DNA of 64,000 bases from Bacteroidota bacterium (lineage in GTDB: Bacteria > Bacteroidota > Bacteroidia > Chitinophagales > Chitinophagaceae), in contig JAEWKC010000020.1 in assembly GCA_023386235.1 (NCBI GenBank), positions 1-64,000 on the forward strand. Direction: 5' to 3'. A model generated the notes under the pieces. It saw only the letters and a program-made list of their open reading frames with translations, had not been told where the DNA came from and did no database searches. The position numbers and the translations under genes are program-made. This document shows, in pieces, positions 1 through 9,779 of this stretch (within the stretch, counting starts at the first letter, position 1; each line of letters starts with the position of its first letter).

Positions 1-2101
1 GTGTAGGGTCTTCTCTCAAAAGCCAGGTATTGCCCATGTCTACAAATCCTGCAACTTCAATGTAAGAGCCAAATTTTTTTCTTATTTCAGAGCTCAATAA
101 AATTTTCATTTCTCCCGGCTGGTCGCCAACATAAATTCTGTTCAGCCTGGGATTGCCTGCATAGTAGCTTCCCGGCCCTACCGAACGAATCTGGAATGCT
201 CTCAGGTCGTTTGGTCCCCCGGCAAAAAAACTTTTTACAAAAGGCAGCGTCTGGCTATTGCCGTAAGCGTAACCCGCGCCTACTATAGCTCTGCTGGCTA
301 ATTGCAATGTACGGGTAATGCGTAAATAATGCCTGAAATCAATTTCTCCGCGAATGTATTGTGCAAAAGGGATTTTAAAAATATTTTGAATATCATCATT
401 GGCGACGTTCGCTTTTGTAATTAAGCCCAGCAAGTTGCCCGCGATATCCACATTGGTATTAAGATAAAAGTTGTGCTTTCTTCTGTTGTTGGCCAATGAA
501 AGAGAGCTATAGGTAAAGTTGTGTATAGAACCAATGATAAACTGTTGTTCTATGCTTCTTCTTAATATCACATTCGTATCTAATCTCTTCTGAAACAAGC
601 TATCTATATTACTGGGTCTTACATACACAAAGTTCAGCACATCAAGCTTGTGTTCTGTTTCAATTTTTGGCTTCCAGATATAAGCATAATTGGCATTGAA
701 CGAGTTAAGGCTATATTGGTCTGTACGAATAAAGCGCTCATACCCAAGCGTTATCTGGGTTTTAGGAAGAAACGCTTCAGCGGATTTAAATTTGAAAGGA
801 CCCACAAATCGTGGAATGGCCAATGTAGCTTCACCACCAATTTTTCTGGTGCCAATGTTTTTTATACCGCTCATTACCTGTTGTTCTATGCTTCCGTAAG
901 CGCGCACCCTGAAGTCTTCCGCCCCCCTGAAAAGATTGCGGTTTCTCCAGTTCACAGACAATTCGGCACCGTTGGAGTTATTGGATTTTACAAAGCCGGA
1001 GACTTCAAACTTTATAGATTTTTTTTGCTCCGGAGTAAGGAAATAAAAAGTGTTGAGCCATTGGTTTACAGCAGAGTCGCCTTCATTTTCGAAAGTGGCT
1101 CGTACAAACTTAAATACGCCCAGATTCGTAAGCCTGTTTAGCGCCAGGCTGTGAGAACTTCTGTTGTAAAGATCGCCGGGCTTGAACCCCAATGTTCTTT
1201 CAAACACACTGGCCTTGAATTTATTCTTCGGGTCAATGATATGCAGATGTTTGGAAGTATCTAACGAAGAGCTGAGCCTTGCTTCATCTATAAGGAAGCT
1301 TGTGTCTTCGGCCAGGTTAAAGTCGGCAAAAACATAAATATTTTTTATGCGATAAGGTTTTGTGGCAGAAGGAGGAGTGCCTACCTTTATCTGATAGTCT
1401 ACATCTACCTGATGATCACCAACCGTAGAATCAATATATGCAATAAGATAATCAGGATTGAAGTAATAATAGCCTCTTTGTTTTAAATGATCGTCTATTC
1501 GCTGCCTGTCGGCTTTAATGGTTTCCAGGCTGTAAGGGTCTCCTTTTCTTGCTCTGGGCAGCCATCGTGCAATTCGGGCAATGTCTTTACCAATGGTATT
1601 GGAGTCCAGCGTAAACTGGTAATTTCTAAACGTATACTGGTTGCCCACATAAGCGTCGAACAGGCCTTTTATTTTTTTATCTTTTACCACAGAGTCCAGC
1701 ACTACGGTATTGTAAAAGTAACCTCTGTTTTCAAGCCTGTTGCCAATGATCTGCCTGTTTTTTTCAAAGGCGGCATCAGAAATTGTTACAGGAGGTTCAC
1801 CATATTTGTTTCTCATTCTTGCCCAAAAGCCGTCCTTTTTTTCCGGCTCGCCGATGGCATTAAAAATCATTAGCTTTACGGGCACCCCCAGAATTTTAGA
1901 ATTGGGTCTTGGCCTGATTAATGCTTCCAGTTCCTCTTCCAGTTCTTTATTCCCCAGTTTGGTGCTATCATATTTCTTTACGGTAACGTCTGATCCAATG
2001 TATAATTTTTGTCCTTCCTTTAAGCTTCTGGTAGTGCTGCAGGAAGAAAAAAACACAGCCGCTGCCGATATAAATAGTATATGTTTTATTAGCTTAATCA
2101 T
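1..2101 (-). CDS. tamL: TamL: BamA/TamA-family outer-membrane assembly lipoprotein (partial, C-terminus outside the window)
   Basis: Outer-membrane beta-barrel protein of the Omp85/BamA superfamily that with TamB forms a translocation and assembly module for envelope proteins or lipids. I translated the strand directly: the ATG at 2101 starts a short hydrophobic leader ending in a lipobox (VFFSSC, Cys21), so this is the lipidated TamL variant known from Bacteroidota. POTRA-like segments follow (for example GYFYNTVVLDS and GYYYFNPDYLI), then the surface-antigen barrel with a typical FFAGGPNDLRAFQIRSVGPG stretch. The reading frame is open to position 1, so the last barrel strands are missing. 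It lies 13 bp downstream of tamB on the same strand, the order expected for an operon. Family and lipoprotein nature are clear; the substrate cannot be read from sequence. Confidence 0.9.
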   Translation of the reverse strand, partial: MIKLIKHILFISAAAVFFSSCSTTRSLKEGQKLYIGSDVTVKKYDSTKLGNKELEEELEALIRPRPNSKILGVPVKLMIFNAIGEPEKKDGFWARMRNKYGEPPVTISDAAFEKNRQIIGNRLENRGYFYNTVVLDSVVKDKKIKGLFDAYVGNQYTFRNYQFTLDSNTIGKDIARIARWLPRARKGDPYSLETIKADRQRIDDHLKQRGYYYFNPDYLIAYIDSTVGDHQVDVDYQIKVGTPPSATKPYRIKNIYVFADFNLAEDTSFLIDEARLSSSLDTSKHLHIIDPKNKFKASVFERTLGFKPGDLYNRSSHSLALNRLTNLGVFKFVRATFENEGDSAVNQWLNTFYFLTPEQKKSIKFEVSGFVKSNNSNGAELSVNWRNRNLFRGAEDFRVRAYGSIEQQVMSGIKNIGTRKIGGEATLAIPRFVGPFKFKSAEAFLPKTQITLGYERFIRTDQYSLNSFNANYAYIWKPKIETEHKLDVLNFVYVRPSNIDSLFQKRLDTNVILRRSIEQQFIIGSIHNFTYSSLSLANNRRKHNFYLNTNVDIAGNLLGLITKANVANDDIQNIFKIPFAQYIRGEIDFRHYLRITRTLQLASRAIVGAGYAYGNSQTLPFVKSFFAGGPNDLRAFQIRSVGPGSYYAGNPRLNRIYVGDQPGEMKILLSSEIRKKFGSYIEVAGFVDMGNTWLLREDPT

Positions 2102-2114
2102 GCTGTTTTGTATT

Positions 2115-5100
2115 TTACAATCCCTGTTCTACTTTTCGTTGGTCTAATTCAAACTGGCGCTCAGTTTCTATTTTTTTCTGCTCTTTGTTTTGTTCTTTTC
2201 TAATGCGTCTAAAGAATTTTTTGTTTTCCGGCCTGGAGAATATTTCGCTGAAACGATCGTAATCCATTGTCAATGCAAAAGCGATGCCTGTGCGCACAAC
2301 CTGGCCTTCTATCACGCCTTCGTAAATATTTCTTCTGTATGCTCTAATGCGATATTTACCATCGTCGGTAAGCTTATAATCAATTGTAACATCGCCTGCT
2401 ATGTTTGTGGCGGCCTGGTTGGCGGCGGTTCCGCCCAATGCAAAATTACTGCCAACAGAAATGTTGAGCCTGTCGTTCAGCAGCTGTTTAGAAACGCCCA
2501 CTGAAAGGTCTGTGCGGTCAATGGCTTCGCCGGTTATGTAATCTGTACCGGTGGTTAATCCAAAATTCAGGTCAAAGTCTTTTACCAGACCGTCTGCCAG
2601 CTTGTTCAATTCTTGTGTAAGCAAATTGCTTACAGATTGTTTGGCCATATTGCCAATGTTCATAGCCGGCCCGGCGCTTTCTAACGGATTCGGTCCCACA
2701 AAACGACCTAATAACATCAGCGCAAAAACCTGCTTATTCATTTCAGATACATTGCTTCTTAATTCGGAGAGTTTGGTATCTACCAATGGCCATTGTGCGG
2801 AAGTTTCTTCGGGAAGAATAATATCAAAGGATACTTCAGGCTTCATAAGCTCACCGGAAACATTCAGGTGCACATCAAAGGGAAGCAGCTGGTTGTACTT
2901 AGGTTCTATATTGGTGGACTGCTGCGCAATCAAGTCAATAGGAGCTGCGCTAACAGGATGCGTGGCTAATAAATCCACGTTGGCGGTAAGCGGATCTCCG
3001 GTCCAGATAATGGTGCTGCCCGGTTCTATTTCAAACCTTTTTTTCATGAAAGCAAAAGATAAATTATAATATCCGTGCGAAAGCACATAGCTGCCCGTCA
3101 TGCTCATTTTACCGCTTCTGTCTATACCAAAATCAAGGCTGGCCAATCCTTTAAGAGTTAATGCATCACTTGTTCTGGGGTCTATTACCAGAGAAAGCTG
3201 AGCGGCAGAGTCCGTTTCAATGTTTACAAATACATCCATACCTTTAAAGTTGGTATTCTCTGTAAGTGAATCCTGGCGCGCTATTAACTGCCGGATGTAT
3301 TCTTCCTGCCTGTCCTTTTCTACAAATATTACTACGCCTTCTCTTTCTTCTATTTCTGGATCTCCGCTAGGCATCAGCATACTAAAGTCTGTATTTTCAT
3401 TTACCCGTAGGTTTCCTCTCAGGAAAGGCGATTGTACGTCGCCAACCAACATCATGTCTACATCCAGGTTTAGTGTGCCAAAGAAAATGCGCTTATCGGC
3501 GGCTTCGGCATTTACGGCCTGGAAGTCATCGGCTACGATGTATAAATCGAAATTAAAATTGGAGAAATTAGAAGAGACGATATCGCCGTCCACTTCAAGG
3601 TTATTGCCCCTCGTATCGGTAAGCCTGAAGTTGTTTAAATTTAATCCCTGCCCTTCTACCAGGATGCGTTGATTGTTGAAGGTAAGTTTTTCGCCCGTAA
3701 CAAAAGGAATAACATAAGCCGTATCGAAATTGATATATCCGTTTGCCTGCGGACTGCTTGCGGTACCTGTAATATCCACACGCGCTGTGGCATAGCCACC
3801 AATATCTGTGAGCTGCTCGCCGGCAAAAGGTTTTACGGTTTCCAGCATTAACCTGCGCGCATCGAACAATAAATCCAGTCGCTGACCTTCTGCAAAAAAG
3901 TCGCCGGTAACAGACGCGTCATTTCCCTGCCCGCTTAATACTATATTGGCGGAATAAATGTTCGGAGCTTTATTATTGTTTACATCAATCAACAGGTTTC
4001 CAATAGTATCATTTGCATAGGCAATGTCATCAATTTTTAAATTAGATACAAACAGCGGCTGTTTCATCATGTCTCTTACCTGGGCTGTTCCATTAATCGT
4101 ACCCTCAAGCGGCAGTTGCGTTTGATTGGCAATATTGGTAATGGTGCTTATTTTAAAATTGTTGAAAGCGGCGTTTAACGGCGCATTCGGCATTGTATTT
4201 TCACTGTTTAAGGAAAGCGACTGGTCATTTTTGCTTATAACAAAATTGCGTGCGTATACGCCCTCTGTAGAACTGTAGCGTAAAAGATTATCTGGCGCAA
4301 CGGTCCATTCTTCGTAATCCAAAACAAGGCCCTCTGGCTTTAATGAAAGATTATAACCATTGTTTTCCGTAGTTACCTGCCCGCCAAGCGCATACCATTT
4401 TTTATCTTCCGTATCGTTGGACTGCGCATCAAAAACCAGCACATCGTTGGAGACGCTTGCGTTTAAAGCGGTTTTATACAACCTGAGAGCCTCCATGAAA
4501 ATATTATCTACATTGGCAGCGAGTTTAATACTGTCATTTTCTGTCAATAAAGCTATGTTGAGATTAGAGATGTCGTTCTTGTTGTATTTTATTTTATTGC
4601 TGTTTGCATTAAATTCAATAAAGTTATTGGCAGAAGTATAAGAACCATTAAAAGCTAAAGTATCAGACCCTCTGATAGCGGGCACCATGGCCACCAATGA
4701 GCCCGTAGGAATTATCACGCCGTCTAGTTCAAGTTGCTGCGGACTGAAAGGCTTGGGAGTATAATCCGGCAAGGAGTAATAATTATTTATCGTAGACATG
4801 AGTGCCGCCGGCAGCTGCGTAAGCTTGTAATTGCCGCGCATGTTTATCCGCGCCGCGCTGTCCAGCGTTACATACAACTGGTTAAATTCTCCTTCATTGA
4901 TTGCGCGCACAACCAGGCTGTCGAAGGCGCCGGAAGAAGAATCTGTACGATACATAAGATCCTGTATCACCAAAGTGCCGCTAAGATAATCGGGATTAAT
5001 ATTTGTAAAGTCTGCTTTTAGTTTTGTTTTAGCTCCAAGAAAACTATTCATGAATCCCAGCGCATGAACGTTGATTGTATCGAGAATCATATCTGCCTGA

Positions 5101-7193
5101 ATAGCAGGCGAAGAGCCGTTTAAATCAATGACTGAGTTAAGATGGAAGGCAATATTTTCATCGGCAATATTCGCAACAGAAGTAACTACTCCACGAGAAA
5201 GCGTACCATCTATATCAAAATTACTATAGGTATACTCCATTACTCTGGCACTGCTCACTTTGCCAGAGAAATTGGAATACAGCCTGTTTAAATTAAAGTT
5301 AGTAAGATTTAACCCGCTGCCGGTAGCTCGTATATTTGCAGAAACTTTTCCTACGTTTTTTTCCTGATATAAAAGATAACCAATGTCTAACGCGGATGTG
5401 GTGATATTGGCCGTATATCTTCCGTTCTCGTTAACAGCGGCATTTATGTTGGCATTGCCGTTAGATGTGCGCAAATTGAGCTGTGTGGTAATGTCTTTTA
5501 AGTTGCCTCTTAAAGTGCCATTGGCGCTAATATTGTTTGGTATGCGAAGAGTGTTTGGCGGAATTGTTCCGGGTGGAAGAAAGTTAAGAATGTCATTTCT
5601 GGTAGTCACCAGCTTGTCAATGTCTATATCGAAGTAGGCGTTTTCTGCGTTGGGCAATCCTTTTATATTACCCGATATTTTAAGCTCGGTATTGCCAATG
5701 CCACTTACTTCAAGCGTTGGAATATCCAGGTCTTTCAAATATCCCTTTACCCTTGAATTAACACGAACAACAGAGTTGCTGTATTCGCCCAGTTGCGATT
5801 CCAGGTCGGGCACTAATAAGAGGATATCGTTTACCGCAATTCGGTTATTGATAAGCCTGGCGTCTATAAAAGTGTTGCCCGGGTTTCTGCCAAGGTCGTC
5901 AAGAGAATTATATCCTAAATAAACAGAATCTCTGATAACGGTTCTGGGAGTTTGTAATAACAGATTGCCTAAAGAAGTAAATTTATTATTGTGTGCAAAT
6001 CGGGTATGAGCGTTGGTAAGAATAAAGCCGCTTTGTTCGCGAAGAGATAAAGAGTCTATAGATCCTTTAAAGTCCACAGGCGCTAAATCAATAGCAGAAG
6101 CATGCAGATTAAAATCTTTCACGTCTAAATGACTGTAATCAACACCCCTTCTTGTTTTGGCCACGTTGCTATCATTGTAGGAAAAATGATTGTTGGTGAT
6201 GGCAACCTTGTCAAACAAAAACTTCCATTGAGAAACAGATGCTGTATCTGTATCGGCGGTTGATTGTATGTCGGCTTTCTTTTTAGATTTAAGGCCGATA
6301 GCAATATTTGTACGCGCGCTGTCTAACAATACGCTGGACAGATGAAAATGCATTTTGCTGAGGTCTACTTCTTTTGGTGAGGCCGCCAGTGTGCGCAAGC
6401 CGAAGTTTAAGTTCATGGGTACCAACTCGTCTATGTAATCAACAGAAACTCTTTTAAAATCTATATCGCCCAAGCCCAGCGGTAGCGCGGATGTTTCTGT
6501 TTCTTGTGTGCCGGTAGCCAATATGTTGGCTGATTTTAAAAATACCTTGGGCTGATACATATGTATTTTGGCATGTGTATCTTCCAGCTTAATATCGCCG
6601 AAAATAGTGGTAAGCGTGCGCAGATCAAACTTTTCTAATTCGGTTTGCAAATAACCCGAGTTAAGAGAGAAGGATGAACCCACTACGTCATCGGCATAAT
6701 TTAAGCGCACATTATCAAACACCAATTCTTTTACTCTGGCGGCGAAATCAGCAACGGCAGAATCTTTTTCCACCGGGTTGGCCGGAGCAAAAGCATCAAT
6801 GATAAATTGAAAATTAAAAACCGTATCGGGCGAGCGCCTGTGCATGTCAACGTAGGCATTTTGCAACTCAAGCGATTTTACATTGGCATTGCTGCTCAAT
6901 AGATCAAGCATGTTTAAATGCACCTCCAGTCTTTCTGCATAGAGCAGCGTATCTTTTCTTAAATCTTCTACATATACCTCTCCCAGCTCTACACTATTGA
7001 AAAGCTTAAGCCTGAAATGTCCTATGGATATCTCTGTTTTAGTTTTATCTTTAAGAAAAGAAACGGCTTTGTTTTTGGCAAAATTTTGAACACCGGGGAT
7101 TTGAATGGCAAAAAACAAAATTAAAACAATAAGGAGTATGGATAAAAGTATCCACCCAATTGTTTTTAAAAATATTTTTATTCCTTTTTGCAA
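2115..7193 (-). CDS. tamB: TamB-family translocation/assembly module protein (DUF490)
   Basis: Very large (1692 aa) AsmA/TamB-like protein that spans the periplasm from an inner-membrane anchor to the outer-membrane Omp85 partner. The N-terminus has one transmembrane helix (about residues 10-30, WILLSILLIVLILFF), followed by a long region rich in beta-strand repeats of the AsmA/VPS13-like groove type. The last about 400 residues hold the TamB C-terminal DUF490 domain (GNLRVNENTDFSMLMP, LMLLGRFVG) and end in a highly charged tail (KKFFRRIRKEQNKEQKK). Bridge-like lipid transport is proposed for this superfamily. It directly precedes tamL, a pairing conserved in the phylum. The start is a TTG at 7193; an in-frame stop lies 15 bp upstream with no ATG between. 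Confidence 0.92.
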   Translation of the reverse strand: MQKGIKIFLKTIGWILLSILLIVLILFFAIQIPGVQNFAKNKAVSFLKDKTKTEISIGHFRLKLFNSVELGEVYVEDLRKDTLLYAERLEVHLNMLDLLSSNANVKSLELQNAYVDMHRRSPDTVFNFQFIIDAFAPANPVEKDSAVADFAARVKELVFDNVRLNYADDVVGSSFSLNSGYLQTELEKFDLRTLTTIFGDIKLEDTHAKIHMYQPKVFLKSANILATGTQETETSALPLGLGDIDFKRVSVDYIDELVPMNLNFGLRTLAASPKEVDLSKMHFHLSSVLLDSARTNIAIGLKSKKKADIQSTADTDTASVSQWKFLFDKVAITNNHFSYNDSNVAKTRRGVDYSHLDVKDFNLHASAIDLAPVDFKGSIDSLSLREQSGFILTNAHTRFAHNNKFTSLGNLLLQTPRTVIRDSVYLGYNSLDDLGRNPGNTFIDARLINNRIAVNDILLLVPDLESQLGEYSNSVVRVNSRVKGYLKDLDIPTLEVSGIGNTELKISGNIKGLPNAENAYFDIDIDKLVTTRNDILNFLPPGTIPPNTLRIPNNISANGTLRGNLKDITTQLNLRTSNGNANINAAVNENGRYTANITTSALDIGYLLYQEKNVGKVSANIRATGSGLNLTNFNLNRLYSNFSGKVSSARVMEYTYSNFDIDGTLSRGVVTSVANIADENIAFHLNSVIDLNGSSPAIQADMILDTINVHALGFMNSFLGAKTKLKADFTNINPDYLSGTLVIQDLMYRTDSSSGAFDSLVVRAINEGEFNQLYVTLDSAARINMRGNYKLTQLPAALMSTINNYYSLPDYTPKPFSPQQLELDGVIIPTGSLVAMVPAIRGSDTLAFNGSYTSANNFIEFNANSNKIKYNKNDISNLNIALLTENDSIKLAANVDNIFMEALRLYKTALNASVSNDVLVFDAQSNDTEDKKWYALGGQVTTENNGYNLSLKPEGLVLDYEEWTVAPDNLLRYSSTEGVYARNFVISKNDQSLSLNSENTMPNAPLNAAFNNFKISTITNIANQTQLPLEGTINGTAQVRDMMKQPLFVSNLKIDDIAYANDTIGNLLIDVNNNKAPNIYSANIVLSGQGNDASVTGDFFAEGQRLDLLFDARRLMLETVKPFAGEQLTDIGGYATARVDITGTASSPQANGYINFDTAYVIPFVTGEKLTFNNQRILVEGQGLNLNNFRLTDTRGNNLEVDGDIVSSNFSNFNFDLYIVADDFQAVNAEAADKRIFFGTLNLDVDMMLVGDVQSPFLRGNLRVNENTDFSMLMPSGDPEIEEREGVVIFVEKDRQEEYIRQLIARQDSLTENTNFKGMDVFVNIETDSAAQLSLVIDPRTSDALTLKGLASLDFGIDRSGKMSMTGSYVLSHGYYNLSFAFMKKRFEIEPGSTIIWTGDPLTANVDLLATHPVSAAPIDLIAQQSTNIEPKYNQLLPFDVHLNVSGELMKPEVSFDIILPEETSAQWPLVDTKLSELRSNVSEMNKQVFALMLLGRFVGPNPLESAGPAMNIGNMAKQSVSNLLTQELNKLADGLVKDFDLNFGLTTGTDYITGEAIDRTDLSVGVSKQLLNDRLNISVGSNFALGGTAANQAATNIAGDVTIDYKLTDDGKYRIRAYRRNIYEGVIEGQVVRTGIAFALTMDYDRFSEIFSRPENKKFFRRIRKEQNKEQKKIETERQFELDQRKVEQGL

Positions 7194-7292
7194 ATGATTA
7201 TCTTTTTAGCCACAGATATAGGCTGCAAATATATCTACAATTAACGAAAACGTTTATAAAAAAGAAACAATAATTGGCGGAAACTCACCTTT

Positions 7293-7829
7293 TTATGAGC
7301 TTTTTCTTTCTTTTTGGTCTTCTTTAAGCAATTTTAAAACTTCTGTTTTTACGCGCAGGTCTCTTATCTCTTTTCTTGCCTGTCTTCTGTTGTTCCATTT
7401 ACTGAGCACATCAAATAAGAATATACCTCCTTGCACGGCGGCGGTTGTTGCCAGTCCGCGTGCTGTGCCCGCTATATTAGCTTTTAAGGAAGGGGCTCTC
7501 TTTTTTCTTTTTCTAGATAAAAGGAAAGAGCCCACCGTGCTTAATATTGTAGTTGCTATGCCTACATTTCCCGAATTTAAAAAGGAAAGAGGACTGCCTG
7601 TGGCGTCGGTGGATTTATTGCTTTTATCTGTAGATAAAAATGGCAAAGCCTTACCAACCGTAGAATTGAATGCCTGTTTGGGCAACTGTGTAGTATCGTT
7701 TTTAATCTGAGCAAAATCTCCCTCTACTTTTGTTTTTAAATAAGCGATTTCCGCTTCCAGATCGCCGATATTATTTATCTGGGAAAGATCCCAGCTGCCA
7801 TCTATATTCTTAGTTATTTTAGTTTCCAT
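7293..7829 (-). CDS. Conserved hypothetical protein with a central hydrophobic segment
   Basis: 178-aa protein I cannot assign to a family. The N-terminal about 50 residues are predicted helical, the middle carries a hydrophobic stretch followed by a strongly basic patch (NVGIATTILSTVGSFLLSRKRKKR), and a second hydrophobic stretch (TTAAVQGGIFLFDVL) precedes a charged helical tail. I chose the ATG at 7829 rather than one 36 bp upstream because it gives an 11-bp overlap with the upstream gene, the usual geometry of translational coupling. It is the last gene of a three-gene unit with a YtxH protein and a holin-like membrane protein, suggesting an envelope-stress or membrane role (inference). 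Confidence 0.7.
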   Translation of the reverse strand: METKITKNIDGSWDLSQINNIGDLEAEIAYLKTKVEGDFAQIKNDTTQLPKQAFNSTVGKALPFLSTDKSNKSTDATGSPLSFLNSGNVGIATTILSTVGSFLLSRKRKKRAPSLKANIAGTARGLATTAAVQGGIFLFDVLSKWNNRRQARKEIRDLRVKTEVLKLLKEDQKERKSS

Positions 7830-8208
7830 TTGTATCAATTTTTTCGGTTTTATCAAAAATGGCATCGGTAATATTGTTCATAATAAAGTTGCCGAAGATG
7901 GCATTTCTGAATACAATCATAATGATCAGTAGCAACAAATAAATTCCTCCTACAGCGCCAAAACCATAATAGTAACTTTCAAAAACACGACTCAGATAAA
8001 ATGCCAGCATCATACTCAGGAACAGTACAATGAAAAATGCAAACAACACAATCATTGTAAACATGAGTATTTTCATGAGTAACTTTGTAGTGATTTTTAC
8101 AGACTGAAGTCTTAACAATAATAGCCTGTCTTCAATTTGCGTTTTGATTTTATCACTGTATTGCTCAAAGAAATTCGGTTCAGTGTATGCCTGCTGCTTT
8201 TCGTCCAT
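7819..8208 (-). CDS. Small membrane protein, phage-holin-3_6/YqjE-like
   Basis: 129-aa protein with a soluble, charged N-terminus (about 40 residues) and two adjacent transmembrane helices (LLMKILMFTMIVLFAFFIVL and GAVGGIYLLLLIIMIVF), the layout of the YqjE/Phage_holin_3_6 family. Despite the family name these chromosomal members are not part of a prophage; they commonly sit beside YtxH-like proteins, as here. It is 26 bp downstream of the YtxH gene and overlaps the next gene by 11 bp, so the three are one transcription unit. Exact function is unknown. Confidence 0.75.
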   Translation of the reverse strand: MDEKQQAYTEPNFFEQYSDKIKTQIEDRLLLLRLQSVKITTKLLMKILMFTMIVLFAFFIVLFLSMMLAFYLSRVFESYYYGFGAVGGIYLLLLIIMIVFRNAIFGNFIMNNITDAIFDKTEKIDTNGN

Positions 8209-8234
8209 AATATTTAAGTGTTTTCAAAATACGG

Positions 8235-8495
8235 TTAAGAAAAAATTTCGTCGTACTCGGTAAAGTCTTTTTCCGGGTCCAGCGAATCCAGAGAAGTCTT
8301 TCTCTTGTGAAAAATTCTTTCAATTGTAATGTCTATGTTATCAATACCAAATTTGATCTCTTCTAAAACATTACTTGTAAAATCAGAAACGTCTTCCATT
8401 ATTTTTTTTCCTTGTTTAGTATTCAGGAAATAAGACGCTAAAGAACCGGCAAGGATGCCAACTGCCAAACCGCCTATAAATTTTTTATTTGACAT
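8235..8495 (-). CDS. YtxH domain-containing small membrane protein
   Basis: 86-aa protein beginning with a glycine-rich membrane segment (FIGGLAVGILAGSLASYFL) followed by the typical YtxH junction NTKQGKKIMEDVSDFTSNV and an amphipathic helix. YtxH-family proteins are general-stress-associated membrane proteins of unknown biochemical role. It is the first gene of the unit with the two small proteins at 7293-8208; a consensus -7 promoter element lies about 75 bp upstream. Confidence 0.8.
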   Translation of the reverse strand: MSNKKFIGGLAVGILAGSLASYFLNTKQGKKIMEDVSDFTSNVLEEIKFGIDNIDITIERIFHKRKTSLDSLDPEKDFTEYDEIFS

Positions 8496-8570
8496 GGTAA
8501 CAGGTTTTTTAAATGACCCTAATGCACTATTTAAATGATTGGGGTCCGGTTACATAATAATTAGTTTAGC

Positions 8571-8578
8571 CAAATTTA
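8571..8578 (-). promoter_or_regulatory. Bacteroidota -7 promoter element for the YtxH operon
   Basis: On the minus strand this reads TAAATTTG, a full match to the Bacteroidota primary-sigma -7 consensus TAnnTTTG, with a leader of about 70 nt to the YtxH start at 8495. No clear -33 TTTG was seen. Confidence 0.45.
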
Positions 8579-8623
8579 TGCCATTTTACGCTTAATGTAA
8601 ATAAAACTGTTATAAAATAAAAT

Positions 8624-8657
8624 AAAAAGCACCCGGTAATCTTCGGGTGCTTTTTTT
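8624..8657 (-). terminator. Rho-independent terminator after fabH
   Basis: Perfect 7-bp stem GCACCCG (8629-8635) / CGGGTGC (8644-8650) with an 8-nt loop, flanked by A5 and T7, so it can act in both directions. It begins 25 bp beyond the fabH stop codon, and on the minus strand is followed by a T-rich run. Confidence 0.85.
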
Positions 8658-8681
8658 ACAGCAGCTATTGCCGGTAATTTT

Positions 8682-9668
8682 TTAATAAGCCCATTTTATA
8701 TAAACGGCTCCCCAGGTAAATCCACCACCAAAGGCCGCGAGTATAATATTGTCGCCTTTGTTTAGCTTATCTTCCCACTCCCACAGGCAAAGAGGAATGG
8801 TGGCGGCGGTTGTGTTGCCGTACTTTTGAATGTTTATCATTACTTTTTCTTCGGGCAGTTCCATTCTTTTTCTGGTGGCGTCAATGATTCTTAAGTTAGC
8901 CTGGTGCGGTACCAGCCAAGCCACGTCCTCGGCAGAGAGATTATTTTTCTGCATTATTTCATAGCTTACATCTGCCATAGACACTACGGCAAATTTGAAA
9001 ACCGTTTTACCTTCCTGATATATGTAATGGTCTTTGTTGTCTACTGTTTCATGTGTAGGCGGATTAAGAGAGCCGCCGCCTTTCATGTGCAGGTAATCTC
9101 TTCCCGATCCGTCACTTCTAAGAATAGAGTCGATAATGCCGTTTCCTTCTTCGTTGGGTTCCAGTAATACTGCGGCCGCCGCGTCGCCAAAAAGCACGCA
9201 GGTGGTTCTGTCGGTATAGTCTGTAATAGAACTCATTTTATCGGACCCTACCACTACCACTTTTTTATATTTTCCCGATTCTATAAACGCTGCTCCGGTT
9301 GCAAGCGCGTATAAAAATCCGCTGCATGCGGCTTCTAAATCAAAGCCGAAGGCGTTTTTAGCGCCCACCTTATCTGCAATGATGTTGGCTGTAGCCGGAA
9401 AAAGCATATCGGGCGTTACGGTAGCGCAAATAATACAGTCAATTTCATCTGCGCTGATGCCGCGCTTTTTTAAAAGATCCGCCACGGCGGGAGCGCCCAT
9501 GTCGCTAGTACCTTTATCTTTATCTAAAATTCTTCTTTCTTTAATACCTGTGCGGGTGGTGATCCATTCATCCGTGGTGTCTACCATTTTTTCCAGATCG
9601 GCATTAGAAAGAATTCTCTCAGGCAAATATGCCCCAACGGCGGTTATAGCAGCAGTAATCTTGCTCAT
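8682..9668 (-). CDS. fabH: 3-oxoacyl-ACP synthase III (FabH)
   Basis: 328-aa beta-ketoacyl-ACP synthase III, which condenses a short acyl-CoA primer with malonyl-ACP to start fatty acid synthesis in the cytoplasm. The thiolase-fold triad is complete: Cys115 in LEAACSGFLYALATG, His255 in VPHQANLRI and Asn285 in GNTTAATIP. The glycine-rich C-terminus (AAFGGGFTWGAVYIKW) is typical. Length matches the family. It stands alone, with a strong terminator behind it, and is divergent from ruvA. Whether the primer is acetyl-CoA or branched acyl-CoA cannot be read from the sequence. Confidence 0.96.
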   Translation of the reverse strand: MSKITAAITAVGAYLPERILSNADLEKMVDTTDEWITTRTGIKERRILDKDKGTSDMGAPAVADLLKKRGISADEIDCIICATVTPDMLFPATANIIADKVGAKNAFGFDLEAACSGFLYALATGAAFIESGKYKKVVVVGSDKMSSITDYTDRTTCVLFGDAAAAVLLEPNEEGNGIIDSILRSDGSGRDYLHMKGGGSLNPPTHETVDNKDHYIYQEGKTVFKFAVVSMADVSYEIMQKNNLSAEDVAWLVPHQANLRIIDATRKRMELPEEKVMINIQKYGNTTAATIPLCLWEWEDKLNKGDNIILAAFGGGFTWGAVYIKWAY

Positions 9669-9779
9669 ATATTAAATAAAGTTTTTTAATAATTGTGTGC
9701 GAAAATAGGAACTATTTGGCAACTTTGCATTATATTTAAAGGATTATTGATTTTTTAATACACGTGTTAATTTATAAAA

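Noticed and set aside
4130..4145. CAATATTGGTAATGGT resembles the AraC-type sites
   Set aside because: It lies inside tamB coding sequence, lacks the second half-site 21 bp on, and has no -7 element at the right distance.
7819..8208. Prophage remnant suggested by a holin-like protein
   Set aside because: No other phage gene is near; the YtxH neighbour fits a chromosomal envelope operon.
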